Source: Prunus persica (taxonomy: Eukaryota; Streptophyta; Magnoliopsida; Rosales; Rosaceae). From it: a stretch of 64,000 nucleotides of DNA. The position numbers and the translations under genes were made by a program. Each line of letters starts with the position of its first letter. The stretch's first letter is position 1. Positions 45,251-63,256 of the stretch are shown in pieces. The stretch lies in the NCBI RefSeq assembly GCF_000346465.2, contig NC_034014.1, positions 23,942,522 to 24,006,521 of the forward strand, given 5' to 3'. Under the pieces are notes generated by a model. It did no database searches and had not been told where the DNA came from. It saw nothing but the letters and a program-made list of their open reading frames with translations.

Positions 45251-47926
45251 ATGCAGACACCAAAAGCAAAGTAAGATTAACGTTTATTGGCTTCTTTTAT
45301 AACTAGATTAACATTTATTTGCTTAACTTGTAGTGTTCTCATAATCACCATTAGTCTTCGAATTATGCGTAAATATGCAGATAAGTTGTAATAATAGAAA
45401 AGCAATAAAGTTTTGAGCAGTAATTTACTTTGAGCTAGTAAAGTGTTCATAAAACTCATGTGAGTTTTAACTGAATACAAAGTATCATCAAAATTAAAAT
45501 GCTGATTTGCAAGTTATAATGCTATAGAAGTCCATATTTTCTCGGCCTAGATTGTATATCTCTCTGCATCTGAAAAGTAAGTTAGACAAATCAAAGAAGG
45601 TGCCTTGGAGAATGTTGGTTATGCATCATATCCCTGTGGGTTTCGAAGCAGCCAGCTCAATGCTTGTGTAACTTGTGATTATAAGGTCGGTACAAATATT
45701 GTTGAACACACTTGAAACAAAATTGTATTAGCAAGAGTTTCCTAATTTAGCGCTTGTGGTGTAATTTCTGAAAGCATAATTAAGGAAAAATATCTTTTTT
45801 CAATCTTTCATGTTCTTGATGGGTTTTTGGCATCAACTTTTGCAACTCATCATTTACTCTTAATGTTTGATGCATGTCTTTTAATGTGTATATCCCTTTC
45901 CTATTTGACAGCAGAATTGGATCTTTGGAAGTTCCTCAAAGGAAATCTCCAGCAACACCTCGAACTACTCATCAACTCAAGACGCCTAGATCGGAGCCTG
46001 ATTCGGTATCCTCTCCTAATGTGGCAACTAGGACGCCGAAAAACAGAAGCCCAAAAGTCATTGAGCGCAGGTCACCACGAAGTCCAGTAGCTGAGGTATT
46101 CCATGATAACTTCTGAGTTATGACTAGAAGGTTCTCTAGTGTTTCACTGCCAAAGCTAATGCATCCAATACTGTTCAACTTTTTTTGATCATCTACCTTT
46201 TTTTTCATGTATGAAGATATCATAGTTTCTTTTATGCCTTATTCTAGTTGTGGATTTCTCATTGACTGCTCCTTTTCCTGGGTTTGAGCTTCAGAAGAAG
46301 CAACCAAAAAGAGTGTCAGATTTGGAATCACAACTTACTCAACTCCAAGAGGATTTGAAGAGGACAAAGGACCAGTTGAACTCATCCGAGTCACTGAAGA
46401 GGCGATTCCAGCAGGAGGCTGAAGAAGCTAAGAATCAGATAATGGCCATGTCTGCAAAGCTTGAAGACTCCCAACAGCAACTGCAGGAACTTTCTACTTC
46501 TGAAGATGCTCGTGTGCAAGAGCTTCGTAAACTTTCTCAGGATCGGGATAGAGCATGGGAGTCTGAACTTGAGGCTGTCAAGAAGCAGCGTTCAATGGAT
46601 TCCACTGCCTTGGCTTCTGCCATAAATGAAATTCAGAAACTAAAGGGTCAGCTGGAAAGGGTGGCTGAGTCTGAAGCCACCCAAAGCAGGCATGCAGAGT
46701 CAGCATATGCTGAGATACAGAACTTGAGAATGGAACTTTCCGAAACTCTTTCCCTCGTTGAGAAATTGAAAACCGAGCTCAATGATTGCAAAGACTCTGA
46801 AGCCCGGGCCCTAGAAGTTATACAAAACACTCATATGCAATTGGAAGCCGCAAATGCAACCATAGAAATGCTAAAATCAGATGGGATCAAAGCCACTGAG
46901 TCTGGCAACTCGTTATCACTGGAGTTGGAGCAATCCAAAGCTCGAGTTAAATCACTGGAGGGTCTTGTTAGCAAGCTTCAGGCAGAACTGATTAATAGGA
47001 ACAATGTAAAACCTGTTCAGGAAGATGAAGAAAATGAAGAAAGAAAACAGTTAAAAGCAGAGGTGAGTTCTTTGAAATATGAAGTGGGTCAATTGAAATC
47101 TGCATTAGAAGCAGCTGAGGTCAGGTACCAGGAAGAATACATTCAGAGCACATTGCAGATTAGAAGTGCATATGAGGAAGTTGACAGTGCAAAATCTGAA
47201 TCATCCCAGAGGGAAGCTGAACTGACAGCAGAACTGAAGAAAACAAAGGCTCATATTGAAGAATTGAGGGCACAGCTGATGGATAAGGAAACTGAATTGC
47301 AGAGTTTATCAGAGGCAAATGACGGGGTGGCCTTGAAAATTGAGAAAAATGTATCGACTGAAAATGAATCTGAACTTGCACTGGAGCTAAAGAAGTCAGA
47401 GGCTGCAGTGGTAGAGTTGAAGGCAAGTTTATTGGATAAGGAGACGGAATTTCAGAATATAGCTGAGGAAAATGAAATGCTCAAGATGAAACTTGAAAAT
47501 AAGGAAATGGAAAGGAATAAAGTTAATGATGAGGCTGTTGTTTGGACAGAAGCAGCAAGGGCTGCCGAGCACGAGGCTCTGATGAAACTTGGATATTTAA
47601 CGGAGGAAGCAGATAAAAGTACCAGGAAAGCTGAACGGGTGACTGAGCAGCTGGATGCGGCACAGAATGCAAATATGGAAATGGAGGCTGAGTTAAGGAG
47701 GTTAAAGGTGCAGTCAGATCAGTGGAGGAAAGCCGCCGAGGCAGCTGCTGCCATGCTTTCAACAGGAAACAATGGGAAACTTGTGGAGAGAACAGGTTCT
47801 CTTGATAGCTCCTACAACCCTCTGAGTTCACCTTATTCAGAAGACCTGGACGATGACTCACCGAAGAAGAAAAATGGGAACATGTTAAAGAAGATTGGGG
47901 TGTTGTGGAAGAAGGGCCAAAAGTAG
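45251..47926 (+). CDS. ICR/RIP-type interactor of constitutive active ROPs
   Basis: Three coding exons (45251-45270, 45912-46095, 46295-47926) give 611 residues. It starts MQTPKAN, followed by the conserved [16 protein letters not shown] motif and a basic Ser/Pro region. Heptad-rich coiled coil extends from about residue 70 to 560 ([18 protein letters not shown] onward). The family box [15 protein letters not shown] and a basic C-terminus ([15 protein letters not shown]) follow. ICR proteins link active ROP GTPases to exocyst or microtubule partners at the plasma membrane and cortex and act in polarity and wall patterning. Length fits the ICR2/ICR3/RIP branch rather than ICR1. Exon 2 has a CAGCAG tandem acceptor. 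Confidence 0.92.
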
Positions 47927-48838
47927 ATGGAATTATGTTGCAGGTTTGCTTGATTCAGTATGTTCTGTTATTCTGTTGTTCTCTTAGTTTTTATCTTGAC
48001 AGGCATTTTGAAGGATGCTAGGCTGCTAGCACCTGAGTTTCATATGGCTATGAATATGGATATGGATAGACTCGATCAATGTTGTATCTTATTTTGAGTC
48101 TTTCCATTTATGTTATAAAAGCAGTGGGGTAATTATGTATGAATCAGTGACAAATAACATGAAGATTGAAAGATACATTTTATTATGCTATTTGGGATGT
48201 GATATGAAACTCCGTCTGGTATATCAATTGGCTAATGATTTTCATGTGATGTGTGAGAACCGATAAGCATTTGGCTAATTTACCAAATGAGCACGTTCGG
48301 CCCAAGACTTTAAAACAAAAATTTTACCTTGTTAGATACCTAATCGCTTAGAAATACCCTTTTAGGCATCAAATTAACCAAAACCAAAACGAAAAAATGT
48401 GCATAATGAAACAGACAAACGCACACTAACATTTAATTTCCAGTTGAAGTGCGTTGTTGATATATGCACTAAAGAAACAATTTACAATGCAAACGGGGGA
48501 ACACATCCAATTGCGAAGTCCTACAAGACAATCCTTCCTATGTGACAAGACCAACTACAGTCATAACATTTCACCATGCACCATCAAGAGACAAGATGGC
48601 AACATAAACATGATATAACTCAAATATAGCTTCTACACTGCTGCACTATATCAGCTTATTCCCTTTTGAGAAGAGGCAAGGTGATCGTTGAAACGCCGAA
48701 GCAATCCACGTGTTGCGAAGTAACTTATAATAAAATGATACTCTTTTGGTGGCCTTAAATAAAAGACACAATCAATACACACCCTCTCACATCACAGCTC
48801 AAGAAACACCAGCATTATCTTCACTGCTGAAATTGAGT
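47927..48838. other. 3' UTRs and spacer between convergent genes
   Basis: Carries the 3' UTR of the ICR gene and that of the next, minus-strand gene. Nothing else was recognised. Confidence 0.6.
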
Positions 48839-51298
48839 TTAGGAGAGAGAATCAGCAGCAAGCATTTGCTGAGTCTCCGCCTTTATGTCCATAGCTCCGA
48901 CTTGTCTGCTCAAGCCATCAACCAAATCTTCGATATGAGTTCTTTCCGTCTCCTTCGCTTTACGTGGTTCATATGTTGCATCTTCACTTACTTTCTCAGA
49001 AGGGGTTATTTTGTCAGCATCACAAGTGGAACTTGAATCAGAGATAGTAGTAGACCCTCCATCAATAGGAGTGACTTTTGCAGCCTTTACATGGGAATGA
49101 CCCTTCAATGCTGGGCTCACTTTATCTTTTGAGAAAACAAGGCAGTCATTCGGCCCTGCAGCACAGTTTTCTTGTTCATCAATGTCAATACCATGTCCTT
49201 CAAATCCAACTTTCTCATGCTTCAAGTGATTTTCTCTACCAGATTTACGAGACCCTTTACTTGGAACTTTTGGGGATATGCTGTTCCTTGAGGGACTAAT
49301 GACCTTCTTTGCAGCATTTGATGCTTGCTGAAGTGGTTTTGGAGACTTCGGTTTCATATTAAAGGATGTATTTTGAGCATCAGGTTTTTTATTCCCTAAT
49401 TTTGCCACAATTCTAGCAGGTTGAAGCTTTCCCGGCTTTGCCTTGTTTTGGCCCCCACCCTGGGTAATACTTCGTGCCCCACTTTTAGGCAAGCCACTAG
49501 GTATGACAGGATGAGGCTGAATACTTCCATTGGGAGAGGGCAATACTGACTTCACCTGCATAAAGTAAAAAACTATGTAGGTTATTTAAAAGAGGAAACA
49601 AAAGAAAGATAAGAAGGTTTGCTAACATAAGTTTCACCACATTCACCAAATATTACTTCTAACTTATTTAGCCTAGGCCTTCTAGTAGCAGTGTAGTTTA
49701 TCTTATTCAACTTAGTAACTGACTTGAAACAATAACTTCCCATCTAGAACATAACGATCAAAAGAGGCAAGGCAAAACGAACCCCGTCAAAGAAGCCAAT
49801 TTTTGGTGACGGCAATCGTAATCCGGAAGGTTTTGAAGCTAGAGGAAGTGCACCATTTTTTTCGATTGGAGCTTTCACCGAACACTGACTAAGTAACTCA
49901 GCGACCTGAGTCTCATCTCCAGTTGAGCTTTGATCATAAGCATAGTTCTGCAAATCCAAAATCTCTGGTGGATCACCATCTACAGAGCTGCTTTTGGAAG
50001 ATCTTATGTCAAGGCTAGCTCTTGGACTGTATGACATTTTTTTTAAAGTCGAAATTGATGATGATGACTCTGAGGACCATTCGCTGACAGAGCTAGAAGG
50101 TGATGTGCTAGTGAGCAGCTTTGTCTCCAGCACCATATTAGTTGACAGATGAGATTTCCCAGACTGACTTTTATTTCCTGGTTCAATTCGTGATGGTGTT
50201 TCCCAGGTTGAACCAGAGGAAGGCGGATTACCAGTCCTGGAATCAGTTTTTCTTTTGGAGTTGAAGGGAGATTTACCAATGTTGTTAGATGAAGTACTTC
50301 CAGAACTTTCAAATGAGGAAGAAGCTACTTCTCTCTTGGCTGTGGGTGAAGAACCCAAGGATGATCTAGATAATGGTCCAGGACGAGGCACAAGTCGGGA
50401 ACTTAAGGGTATTTTTGGCAATGGAGCCCCTCTACCTGCAATGATCAAATTAGGTTCAGAGAGTGACAATTTAGACCACAAGTAAAAACTGCTCGGCCTC
50501 TAAGGGAAAAAAGATGAATAAATCTGACCAAACAGAAGTTCTTGTTACCAGTTGTGCTTTTGACATTATCCTTTTCCATTTTCATAAGGTTGCCACCCAG
50601 AGAAGCCCTCTTGGTTAATCCTGTTGGGCTAGGATTAGGCTTCCCTAAAACCTTTGTTCGCTTCAAAAGAGATGTAGTTGCTTCTCGTGCGGAAACAGAC
50701 TTCATTTAAAGAATAAAAGAATTGTGTCAATTACACAATATAAAGGTCAGAACTCGTTTTCATAAAGTTTAACCATCTGTTAATCAGCATAGTCAAGTAT
50801 TATCCCTGCAATTTTGGATCTAAATAGCATGAATCGCTTCATAAGTTGGTTGAATCATCATTATATTTTAAGAGTTATATCTCAGTAGCATAATTACAGT
50901 TTTAACTGCTTATTACTACAGTGAGTCATTTACGTACCTGTGATATTTGTGGACATGTAGATAAATTTTTCATTTTCCCTGGTTTTTGCACGTTGATACT
51001 TGGCTTCTTAGATGGAAGTCTAGGAATCACCTGAAATTTTACACCATTATCTCAGATATTCATATGATCTTATCATTACAATGAAGCTTCCAGGCATTAA
51101 CTAAGCTTACCTTATCTTGAGAAGCAAAATCTACCCCCTTCGAAGCTGAAAAACGGAAAATGCCTGGTTAGTTTAAGGAATAAGTCTCCAAAGAAAATAT
51201 AGGCTGGTAAGAGAAGTGTGAAGGCAATGGCACCATGAAGGTTTCAATAATTTATATAAGTTCCCTTCATATAGGTATTATCTGTACCAACACCACCA

Positions 51299-51354
<56 letters not shown>

Positions 51355-52778
51355 AAAGTAAAGAAATCAATTAAATTTCTCCTATCCTGCCAATTTTCGA
51401 ATTTAATTCTAAAATTACATTGCTTCAAGAATAGGGGGGGAAAATAGAAGAAACAAGTAAATTTGTGGCGTCTGCTCTGCAACCAGGCAGAAAACTTCGA
51501 GCATATCAACCAGACAAAGCAACACTCTCTTTTGTTATATACCAAATACAAGTTATAGAAGTATACTTACAACCACTAATTTTGGTTGCTGTTACTCTCG
51601 AACCCTCCATACTTTCATCCACTACACCGGATGCGTTATTGGATTTCTGGATTGACGCTCTTACATCTTCAAACAAATTGGCCTCAATACTTTCTAGTGT
51701 CAAAGTATCACTTTCTAATGTGGAGATTGAATCAGTGGATCTATGAATTTCCTCTTGAATTCCAGGTAACATATGTTTTCCACTCTTTTCTCCTTCAATC
51801 ATGGTAGACAGCTCTTCAGGATCCAGAACACCTGAATTCACAAAATGTGTATCCCCTGCTATGAATTTGAATGTGCAAGACAGAAATGACCAAAATGACA
51901 TTGACTTATAAACTTCTGAATATCAAATCTAAACACAAGCCCACCTGCACTGGTGAAAAAAGCACTATCCCAAGCTAAACTTTTGCGCAAATTGTACTTG
52001 CCACTTCTCTTTGTCATTTCTGGTTCCAATGACTCGGAGGGATGAGTTACTTGCTCGCTTAGCTCAAGGTTTTCAGGCACGTCCTCCAATTTGTTAGCAA
52101 CCATAGCCTCAAACAACTGAAAACTTCTGTTTTCCTGATCTTCTGAATATCACATTGTGAAAATTAGGTTAGATGTCACATCAACCTTGCGAATAATCCA
52201 AAATCATTTGATAATCAGGGCAACAATATAGAAATTATAATATCACAAAAGGGCACTTTTCTTTTCCTCTCATCCCTCGGGCCTAAGCCTCTGCACAAGA
52301 TACTTGTATAGCATCATAAATGCAAGACTTGAAGAAAATCATTTTGAGACCACATAGAAAACCAACAAACATAAGGTGTTTCTGCACTAAGAAATCAATT
52401 TGTTGCTCTCATACAAACTTAAGCTTTCATGTTCTGATTCAACAAGTAAAAATGTACGGCGCAAGAACAATTTGCCATTTTTGTCATTTCAATAACATTA
52501 GAATCAGCTATGGCCTACATATGGCAACCCAATAAAGTATCCAAAACTTACACATCGAAAGCGAAAAAAGAACAAAACTTGTCTACCAAAACTAGAAATA
52601 AATTGTAAAAAAAAAAAGAGAAGAAAATTTGCTAAATTGCAAGAGCACCTGAAATTGAAAACCGGAGGTCTCCAGCATAGGAATTGATGAGCGAATCGTC
52701 CTCAGACGAGACGTCGATGAGACTAAGGCGTCTCTGCTGCACATCGGCCTTCTTGTTTATCAACTCGATTTTGTCCAT
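48839..52778 (-). CDS. Basic Ser/Pro-rich protein with GTSE1-like N-terminal motif
   Basis: Eight exons on the minus strand (52778-52649, 52142-51945, 51831-51571, 51145-51111, 51030-50938, 50699-50549, 50435-49783, 49555-48839) join in phase to 745 residues. It begins MDKIELINKKADVQQRRLSL. Near residue 95 is the block KYNLRKSLAWDSAFFTSAGV followed by LDPEELS, which resembles the N-terminal motif of GTSE1, a microtubule-associated mitotic protein. The rest is low-complexity, basic and Ser-rich, with short PK/SP motifs (LPKIPLSSRLVPRPG, RLPSPKIGFFDGV), and ends in an acidic-basic helix. The composition suggests a microtubule-binding, disordered protein, but that is inference. A (GA)n run lies in intron 3. 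Confidence 0.8.
51303..51351. repeat. (GA)n microsatellite in an intron
   Basis: Lies in intron 3 of the GTSE1-like gene. On the sense strand it reads as a CT tract. Confidence 0.95.
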
Positions 52779-53875
52779 CTCGGAGCTTAAGTGAAATCGA
52801 ATCGGACTGGATCGGGGTTACAGTGATGGAAGGAAGCGCAGGTCGTTTTTTGTGTGGAGAAGGTGAAATATTTTGAACTTCACAGAAGCGGCGGTTCAAA
52901 TTTGGAAAAAAAATCGAATAAAAAAATGGAAGTTTATATATGTGTCGCGAAAGTGAGGGAATGGGAGCGTGTCTTGTATGTATGGGCCCTGATAAGGCCC
53001 ATAGGCCCAATCTCTTCATTTGAGAAACTTTTTTTTTTCTCTCTCATTTCTCATTCTACTCTCTTTTTAAAAAATAAAAATAATTTATAAATATTCTAGC
53101 ACTTCAAAATAGTTATCCTACATACTTTCCTCTTCATTTTTCCTGATGAAATAATTGAAATTTAAGATTGCATTCATAATTCAATATTAGCTTTTTTAAA
53201 AAATAAAAATAAAAACGAAAATAACCGTTTCATAGTCAAGAAATATTCTTATATTATGTGACCAATTTTATGAGACCATGATTATAAAGAAAGTAAAATA
53301 AGAAATGGTCTATGGTCACATGACCAATTTTATGAGACCATGATTATAGAGAAAGTAAAACAAGAATTTCTCTATGGTTGTATTCAGCCACGGTCCCATG
53401 CCTAGATTTGGCCATGTCCATGGTTGATATCATTTGTTCTTCAATTTGTTCTTTATCACTTTTTACTTTCTATTTTTGGTCAACTAATAATTTTACTTTT
53501 AAATAAAAAAGATAGTGGAAGACAGAATAAGTCCTTTAAGGTGTAATATAAAAGAATGTATTCCGATCATAGAAATGAGACTCAGAGACAGGTTTCGAAC
53601 ATCTGATAGACAGAGCAAGAGAATTGTAATATTGCACCAGATTAACTGATACTTAGAGCCGATTAGGAAATAAGCTACATGGATTAGGGATGTACATATA
53701 CTGGTTTGGCCTTCGTCCTAGCAATTCCCACAAGAATATTGAGTCAACTACCCAAAACCCTATGGTTTCTTGCTTGCAAATTTGGTTAAAGAATAAATTG
53801 AAAACGAACGGTAACTTCATTCATGAGATTTGATACAAAGCGTGAGCTCACTCATTTCATCAAAGTTGAGGCATC
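52779..53875. other. Intergenic region
   Basis: Promoter side of the GTSE1-like gene and 3' side of the PWWP gene. It includes a 62-base tandem duplication; no gene is visible. Confidence 0.5.
53259..53382. repeat. 62-bp tandem duplication
   Basis: Two copies starting TGACCAATTTTATGAGACCA, at 53259 and 53321, with few differences. Confidence 0.85.
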
Positions 53876-56773
53876 TTAGTTAGCTGCATTGCCTTCCAGA
53901 GACGTTGCAGGTTTTCTGCCTCGCTTTGTCGCACTGGGAGAAGGTGATGCTTTGCTTGGTGTAGGCGGCAAAAACTTGAGCCGGTAACTGACAAGTGAAG
54001 GTCCAAACGTGCTGTATTTTCCGGTACTGCTGAAAGCTGTTTCAGCATCAGATCGCCTCCTGAAAACCACCGTGGCGCGGCTACTCTTCCTCAGCACTTC
54101 AGTCAAAGGGCCATAGCAGCTAAATATTTTGTTCAGATTCGCTTCTGAAGGGACAGACTCCAAGTCTGTAAATTTCAAGATCAGGGCTGTAGGTGAGAGA
54201 TCTTTCTCACAACTCTCATTCATGTGAAGAGCTGGCTTTGACGTTTCCAAATCAAGATCTCTGCCACCAATTTTCTGTTCAGAATCCAAATTGGGATTCA
54301 ACTCAAGACTTGATTGTGGTTCAGCGGTAGAGGTATCCTTATCGGTTGGAGCTCCAGGCACTAACTTTCCATTTTCATTTTGATTCTTGCGTGATGGTTG
54401 CTCATGAGGAATTGCTTCTGTCTCAGATTTTTCAGTAATGCCTGAGCTGATTGATTTCTTCCCAGTCCTAGCTGATTTCTTGCCCAGCTTACCACCAAAC
54501 AATTGGTTTAGAGACAGTTGATGCTCCTCTGGACCAGGACAGTCCAGGCATATGGTATTCCTAAATTCCGAGAAGCAAGTTATTGGGGAAGTCAAGAAGC
54601 TGTATCCGTTCATGGGATTGATGGCAGCCAAGTAGAGCTGAGACAGCATCTCATCAGGAGATGGGTACTCCCTTCCAGCCAGCCTTTCAGTTTGTGCTTT
54701 CTCTGACACAGTTTTTACTTTGCCTTTATCCTGAACTGCACCTTCTGTGGACGTTGCATTGTAATTCTTGAGTATCGGACTCAACCCACTTAGTTGGCTT
54801 GCAACCCTACAGATCCTATCTCCAACTCTAAAAGCCTGTTTATTTTGCAGAGAATTACTATCAGGCCCTGTTGATGAATCACTTCTCCATTGCTTGACTG
54901 CCGAGTCGCCAGCCAAAGAATCAACTGCCTTTCGTTTCTTACTGGAAGACTGTGAAATCAAATTACAGCCGGATTTCCCTTCTGATCCGTTCTCACTCGT
55001 TGAAGTAGACAAATACTTCTCAGCCACTACATCAGACAAGCTTTTCTCCTTTTTACTTGGGCACATACTATCTCCAGATATGTGCTTGCGCTTGCGTGAT
55101 GAGTTATCTGTAATTTTTGATTTCTCCATCAAATCATCATCCTTAATTACTGGAAGTGCATTTTCAGTTACTTCACCATTGTGCTTCTTTTCCAATAGCA
55201 AAATGTCATCATCATCCAGCAACCCACCAAGCATACTGAACTCTGGCAGCTGAGAATAACCCTTCCAGCGATAGAAGGCTGATAATTGGGCCCGTGATGT
55301 TACAAGTTCTAGTCTATCAGCTCTGCTATATGGAAACTGAGCCAATTCTTTTATGAATTTAATGAGTTTCACAGGTTCAAAAGAAGCCGCACTTAAAGAA
55401 CTGTCACCACCATCCCTTCTACTTGCTTCTTCCCTGATCCCAGCATTACTAATTATCTGAGTTTTCAGTTTTGAATATACGTCTTTGGATATGCAAGAAC
55501 AGGCCAAGCCAAACTCTACCCGTCTTGAGACTTCATCCAAAGCACAAGCAATTGCATCGTGGAATTCTTCTATATCACTCTGCTTCTCCATCTGAGAGAA
55601 GTGCTTCAAGAAGGGCTTAATCTTTGGTGCTTCATTCCAAGCAAATGTTTGATCCCAAAAATATGCTATCAGATAAGTGCCTTTTTTAAAATACTTATTT
55701 GCCTTCTCTGATGAAGCCGAAGGATCACAGATCTGACCAGGCCACCAGGGATGACTTCTTACTTTGCCCCATACTAGATCAGAACCATGGAATTCTAGTT
55801 CTGAGGAAGTAGATTTTACATCCATGGACACATTCCCATCTGTTCTCATACTAGGGTTTGAATCAATAACCATACTGGACAAATTAGGCCCCTTTTCTGT
55901 ATTCTTAGAAACCCATGGAGCATCATCACATGTCAATTTATTTTCATTGGTCTGCGCTTCTACATCAACTTCCAAGGCCTGATTTTCTAGTCCATCACTT
56001 GTTAACATCTCAGAGTGAGAACTTAAATTCAAGTCTTTGAGATGCAAAGACTCATTGTGGTTGACAACTTTCTGGTCCACAGCTACGATGTCATCTGTTA
56101 CTTGTCCAACAGATCCTGTAGTTCCCAAAGACTCAAGCTTCACGTTGTCCTGCATAGAACTTGAAGCATCAAGACTCTGCTCTCCAGCTTGGCCCTGCTC
56201 CACATTTTGACCCCTTTCCTTCTCAACATAAGCTATCTCGGCTACTAGAGCAACGTCCTCTTTTTTGTCATCTCTCATTGAGTCATCCGTTCCATGAACT
56301 GCTACATTCAGCTTCGCCTCATCTCCATCCACAGCACTCACAATTTCACTTTCTGCACGTTCCCTCGAAATCTCATCTTTCCCTCTATCCTTTTCGAAAC
56401 TGAATGAACTTTCGACACTCCTAAAAGTATCCTCAGATTCTAAAACCAACCCTTTATTATTTGCTGCAATCCCATCACCCCCTGCACCAAATTGAGGTCC
56501 CTTTAAACCCTCTCTACCTTCCCCGCCATCAATCCCCACCTGTGACGAAACAACGCTTCCTTTCTCCTCAGTAACTCTATCTAAAGATCCTATTTTCACT
56601 TCAGAATCTTCAACTATATTTACCAATTCACCTTTTGGTCCTTTTCCTTCCAAACCCTCATTTGTTCCACCATCCCCTACTTCAAGGCCCATATCATCAA
56701 GTTCTACTGACTCAGAGAGATTAACCCCATCGTCACTTGGGTCAGACAAAACGACGTCGGCGTTCAGGTCCAT
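53876..56773 (-). CDS. PWWP-domain protein (PDP-like)
   Basis: One uninterrupted coding exon of 965 residues from the ATG at 56773. Residues 1-320 are acidic and disordered. At about 330-425 is a PWWP domain (LVWGKVRSHPWWPGQICDPS, then YLIAYFWDQTFAWNEAPKIK). A Lys/Ser-rich middle follows, then the conserved LSQLYLAAINPMNGYSF segment. Near 865-940 is an RRM-like region (ALILKFTDLESVPSEANLNK, FSCYGPLTEV, ATVVFRRRSDAETAF), and a basic tail with KRGRKP. PWWP domains read methylated histone tails such as H3K36. Plant PDP proteins work with MSI-type PRC2 partners in floral-repressor silencing. A 5' UTR intron (about 56805-56921, GTACTTTG donor) is likely. Confidence 0.92.
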   Translation of the reverse strand: MDLNADVVLSDPSDDGVNLSESVELDDMGLEVGDGGTNEGLEGKGPKGELVNIVEDSEVKIGSLDRVTEEKGSVVSSQVGIDGGEGREGLKGPQFGAGGDGIAANNKGLVLESEDTFRSVESSFSFEKDRGKDEISRERAESEIVSAVDGDEAKLNVAVHGTDDSMRDDKKEDVALVAEIAYVEKERGQNVEQGQAGEQSLDASSSMQDNVKLESLGTTGSVGQVTDDIVAVDQKVVNHNESLHLKDLNLSSHSEMLTSDGLENQALEVDVEAQTNENKLTCDDAPWVSKNTEKGPNLSSMVIDSNPSMRTDGNVSMDVKSTSSELEFHGSDLVWGKVRSHPWWPGQICDPSASSEKANKYFKKGTYLIAYFWDQTFAWNEAPKIKPFLKHFSQMEKQSDIEEFHDAIACALDEVSRRVEFGLACSCISKDVYSKLKTQIISNAGIREEASRRDGGDSSLSAASFEPVKLIKFIKELAQFPYSRADRLELVTSRAQLSAFYRWKGYSQLPEFSMLGGLLDDDDILLLEKKHNGEVTENALPVIKDDDLMEKSKITDNSSRKRKHISGDSMCPSKKEKSLSDVVAEKYLSTSTSENGSEGKSGCNLISQSSSKKRKAVDSLAGDSAVKQWRSDSSTGPDSNSLQNKQAFRVGDRICRVASQLSGLSPILKNYNATSTEGAVQDKGKVKTVSEKAQTERLAGREYPSPDEMLSQLYLAAINPMNGYSFLTSPITCFSEFRNTICLDCPGPEEHQLSLNQLFGGKLGKKSARTGKKSISSGITEKSETEAIPHEQPSRKNQNENGKLVPGAPTDKDTSTAEPQSSLELNPNLDSEQKIGGRDLDLETSKPALHMNESCEKDLSPTALILKFTDLESVPSEANLNKIFSCYGPLTEVLRKSSRATVVFRRRSDAETAFSSTGKYSTFGPSLVSYRLKFLPPTPSKASPSPSATKRGRKPATSLEGNAAN

Positions 56774-58047
56774 AGAGTCAGATACAGTCAAACGTATAAA
56801 ACCCTAGAAACCAGAATGAACGAATATTATGTCTATAATTAGTCAATAAACCCTAATCATGGAGAACTGTGCACAAATATCGAAACCCAAGCTGAAGAGA
56901 AACGAATGGAAACAAAGTACCTTTCGGGCTTGCTCCGTCTGGTAGCTTGAAATCCTTCAATGTGTCAAATGTTTGAGGCCTCCATTTCAGAACCGAACGA
57001 AGAATTTGTGGCTTTCCGTTTCAAATCGATGACACGAAGACGACCCGGAAATCTTCCGAGGACACGTGGTGGAAATCGGCGGGAGTTGTGTGGTTTATTT
57101 TGGGCGAAAAGTTATAAGCAATTAAATCTGCTACCGCCTTGGTTTGGAAAGTATTTGGATCAATTTTTGGAATTTAAAGTTTAACAGTTTATAAGAGTGG
57201 CAATTGTCGCTACTCGCTACAGTAGTTATTGTTTGCCCAAACAAACCCTATCTTCTAACTATATAAATTCCCTACAATAGTCACAACCTTAATCAACCAC
57301 ATAAGATATTCAAACATAATATATACAATTCAAAGTTTATAAAAATATATGAAGTTTCACAATCGTGTAAACGGTCTATCCTTTAAATAAATCATTATTA
57401 TGTGAGTAACAAGTAAAACAGTTATAAACAATTTTTAAAAATTGTTCGAGTAATAGCGCAAAGTAAGTTGCTTTGTAGTGTTACGTAAAATAATCCTAAA
57501 ATGTCACTTAACAGTACAAATTAATCCGTCAAAATTAAGTTTAAACATATTCACAGTGGAGTTCAAATTATTATTTTTTTCTCTTCTCAAAAGGCTTAAA
57601 TATCGAAAATTGAAGATGTCATTACATAAATTTTGTCTCAAAATTGTTAAAATGCTACAAATACCTTAGCATAGTACGTAGAGCTATGTGTAAGGTAGGG
57701 GCCTAAAGCCATCTCATGCCTACGTGTGACTCCGCCATTGTTAGAGCAACATATAACGTCACTCTTAAAACAACAACGACCCAATCATTTTTTTTATCTA
57801 AACAAAGGCTAAGGACTTAGTATTTTTGTAAATAATTAAAATCGTCTAATCCAACCAAATAAGAAATTAAACTTATAAATATGCGATATACATTTACAAG
57901 GGACAAAAAACAACTAATACTATACAAGTAAACATTTACTTATATCAGGTCCTAATCTAACAAAACCATTCAGATTAGGTCCTAATCTAGCCAAGACAAA
58001 AAATAAGCCCAACCAAAACAAAAATCACAAGTGTAAGAGCGACCGAC
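56774..58047. other. Bidirectional promoter region between PWWP gene and MCM8
   Basis: Holds the 5' UTR and UTR intron of the PWWP gene and an AT-rich spacer. Other open frames are unsupported. Confidence 0.5.
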
Positions 58048-58193
58048 ATGTCGGATACTGACAAACGACTTCAAATTCACCACCGTATTGGCGAAATCTT
58101 TCATTCATTTCTCTCCCGCCAAAACCCGGGATTTTTTCAAAAAGCACCAAAAGCGCATAAGCAAAACCCGAACTCCCTCCAATCTCGATCGTC

Positions 58194-63256
<5,063 letters not shown>

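Noticed and set aside
47160..47861. Minus-strand frames opposite the ICR gene
   Set aside because: These are shadows of the coiled-coil coding sequence.
56161..56403. Plus-strand frames inside the PWWP gene
   Set aside because: Antisense shadows of a single long coding exon.
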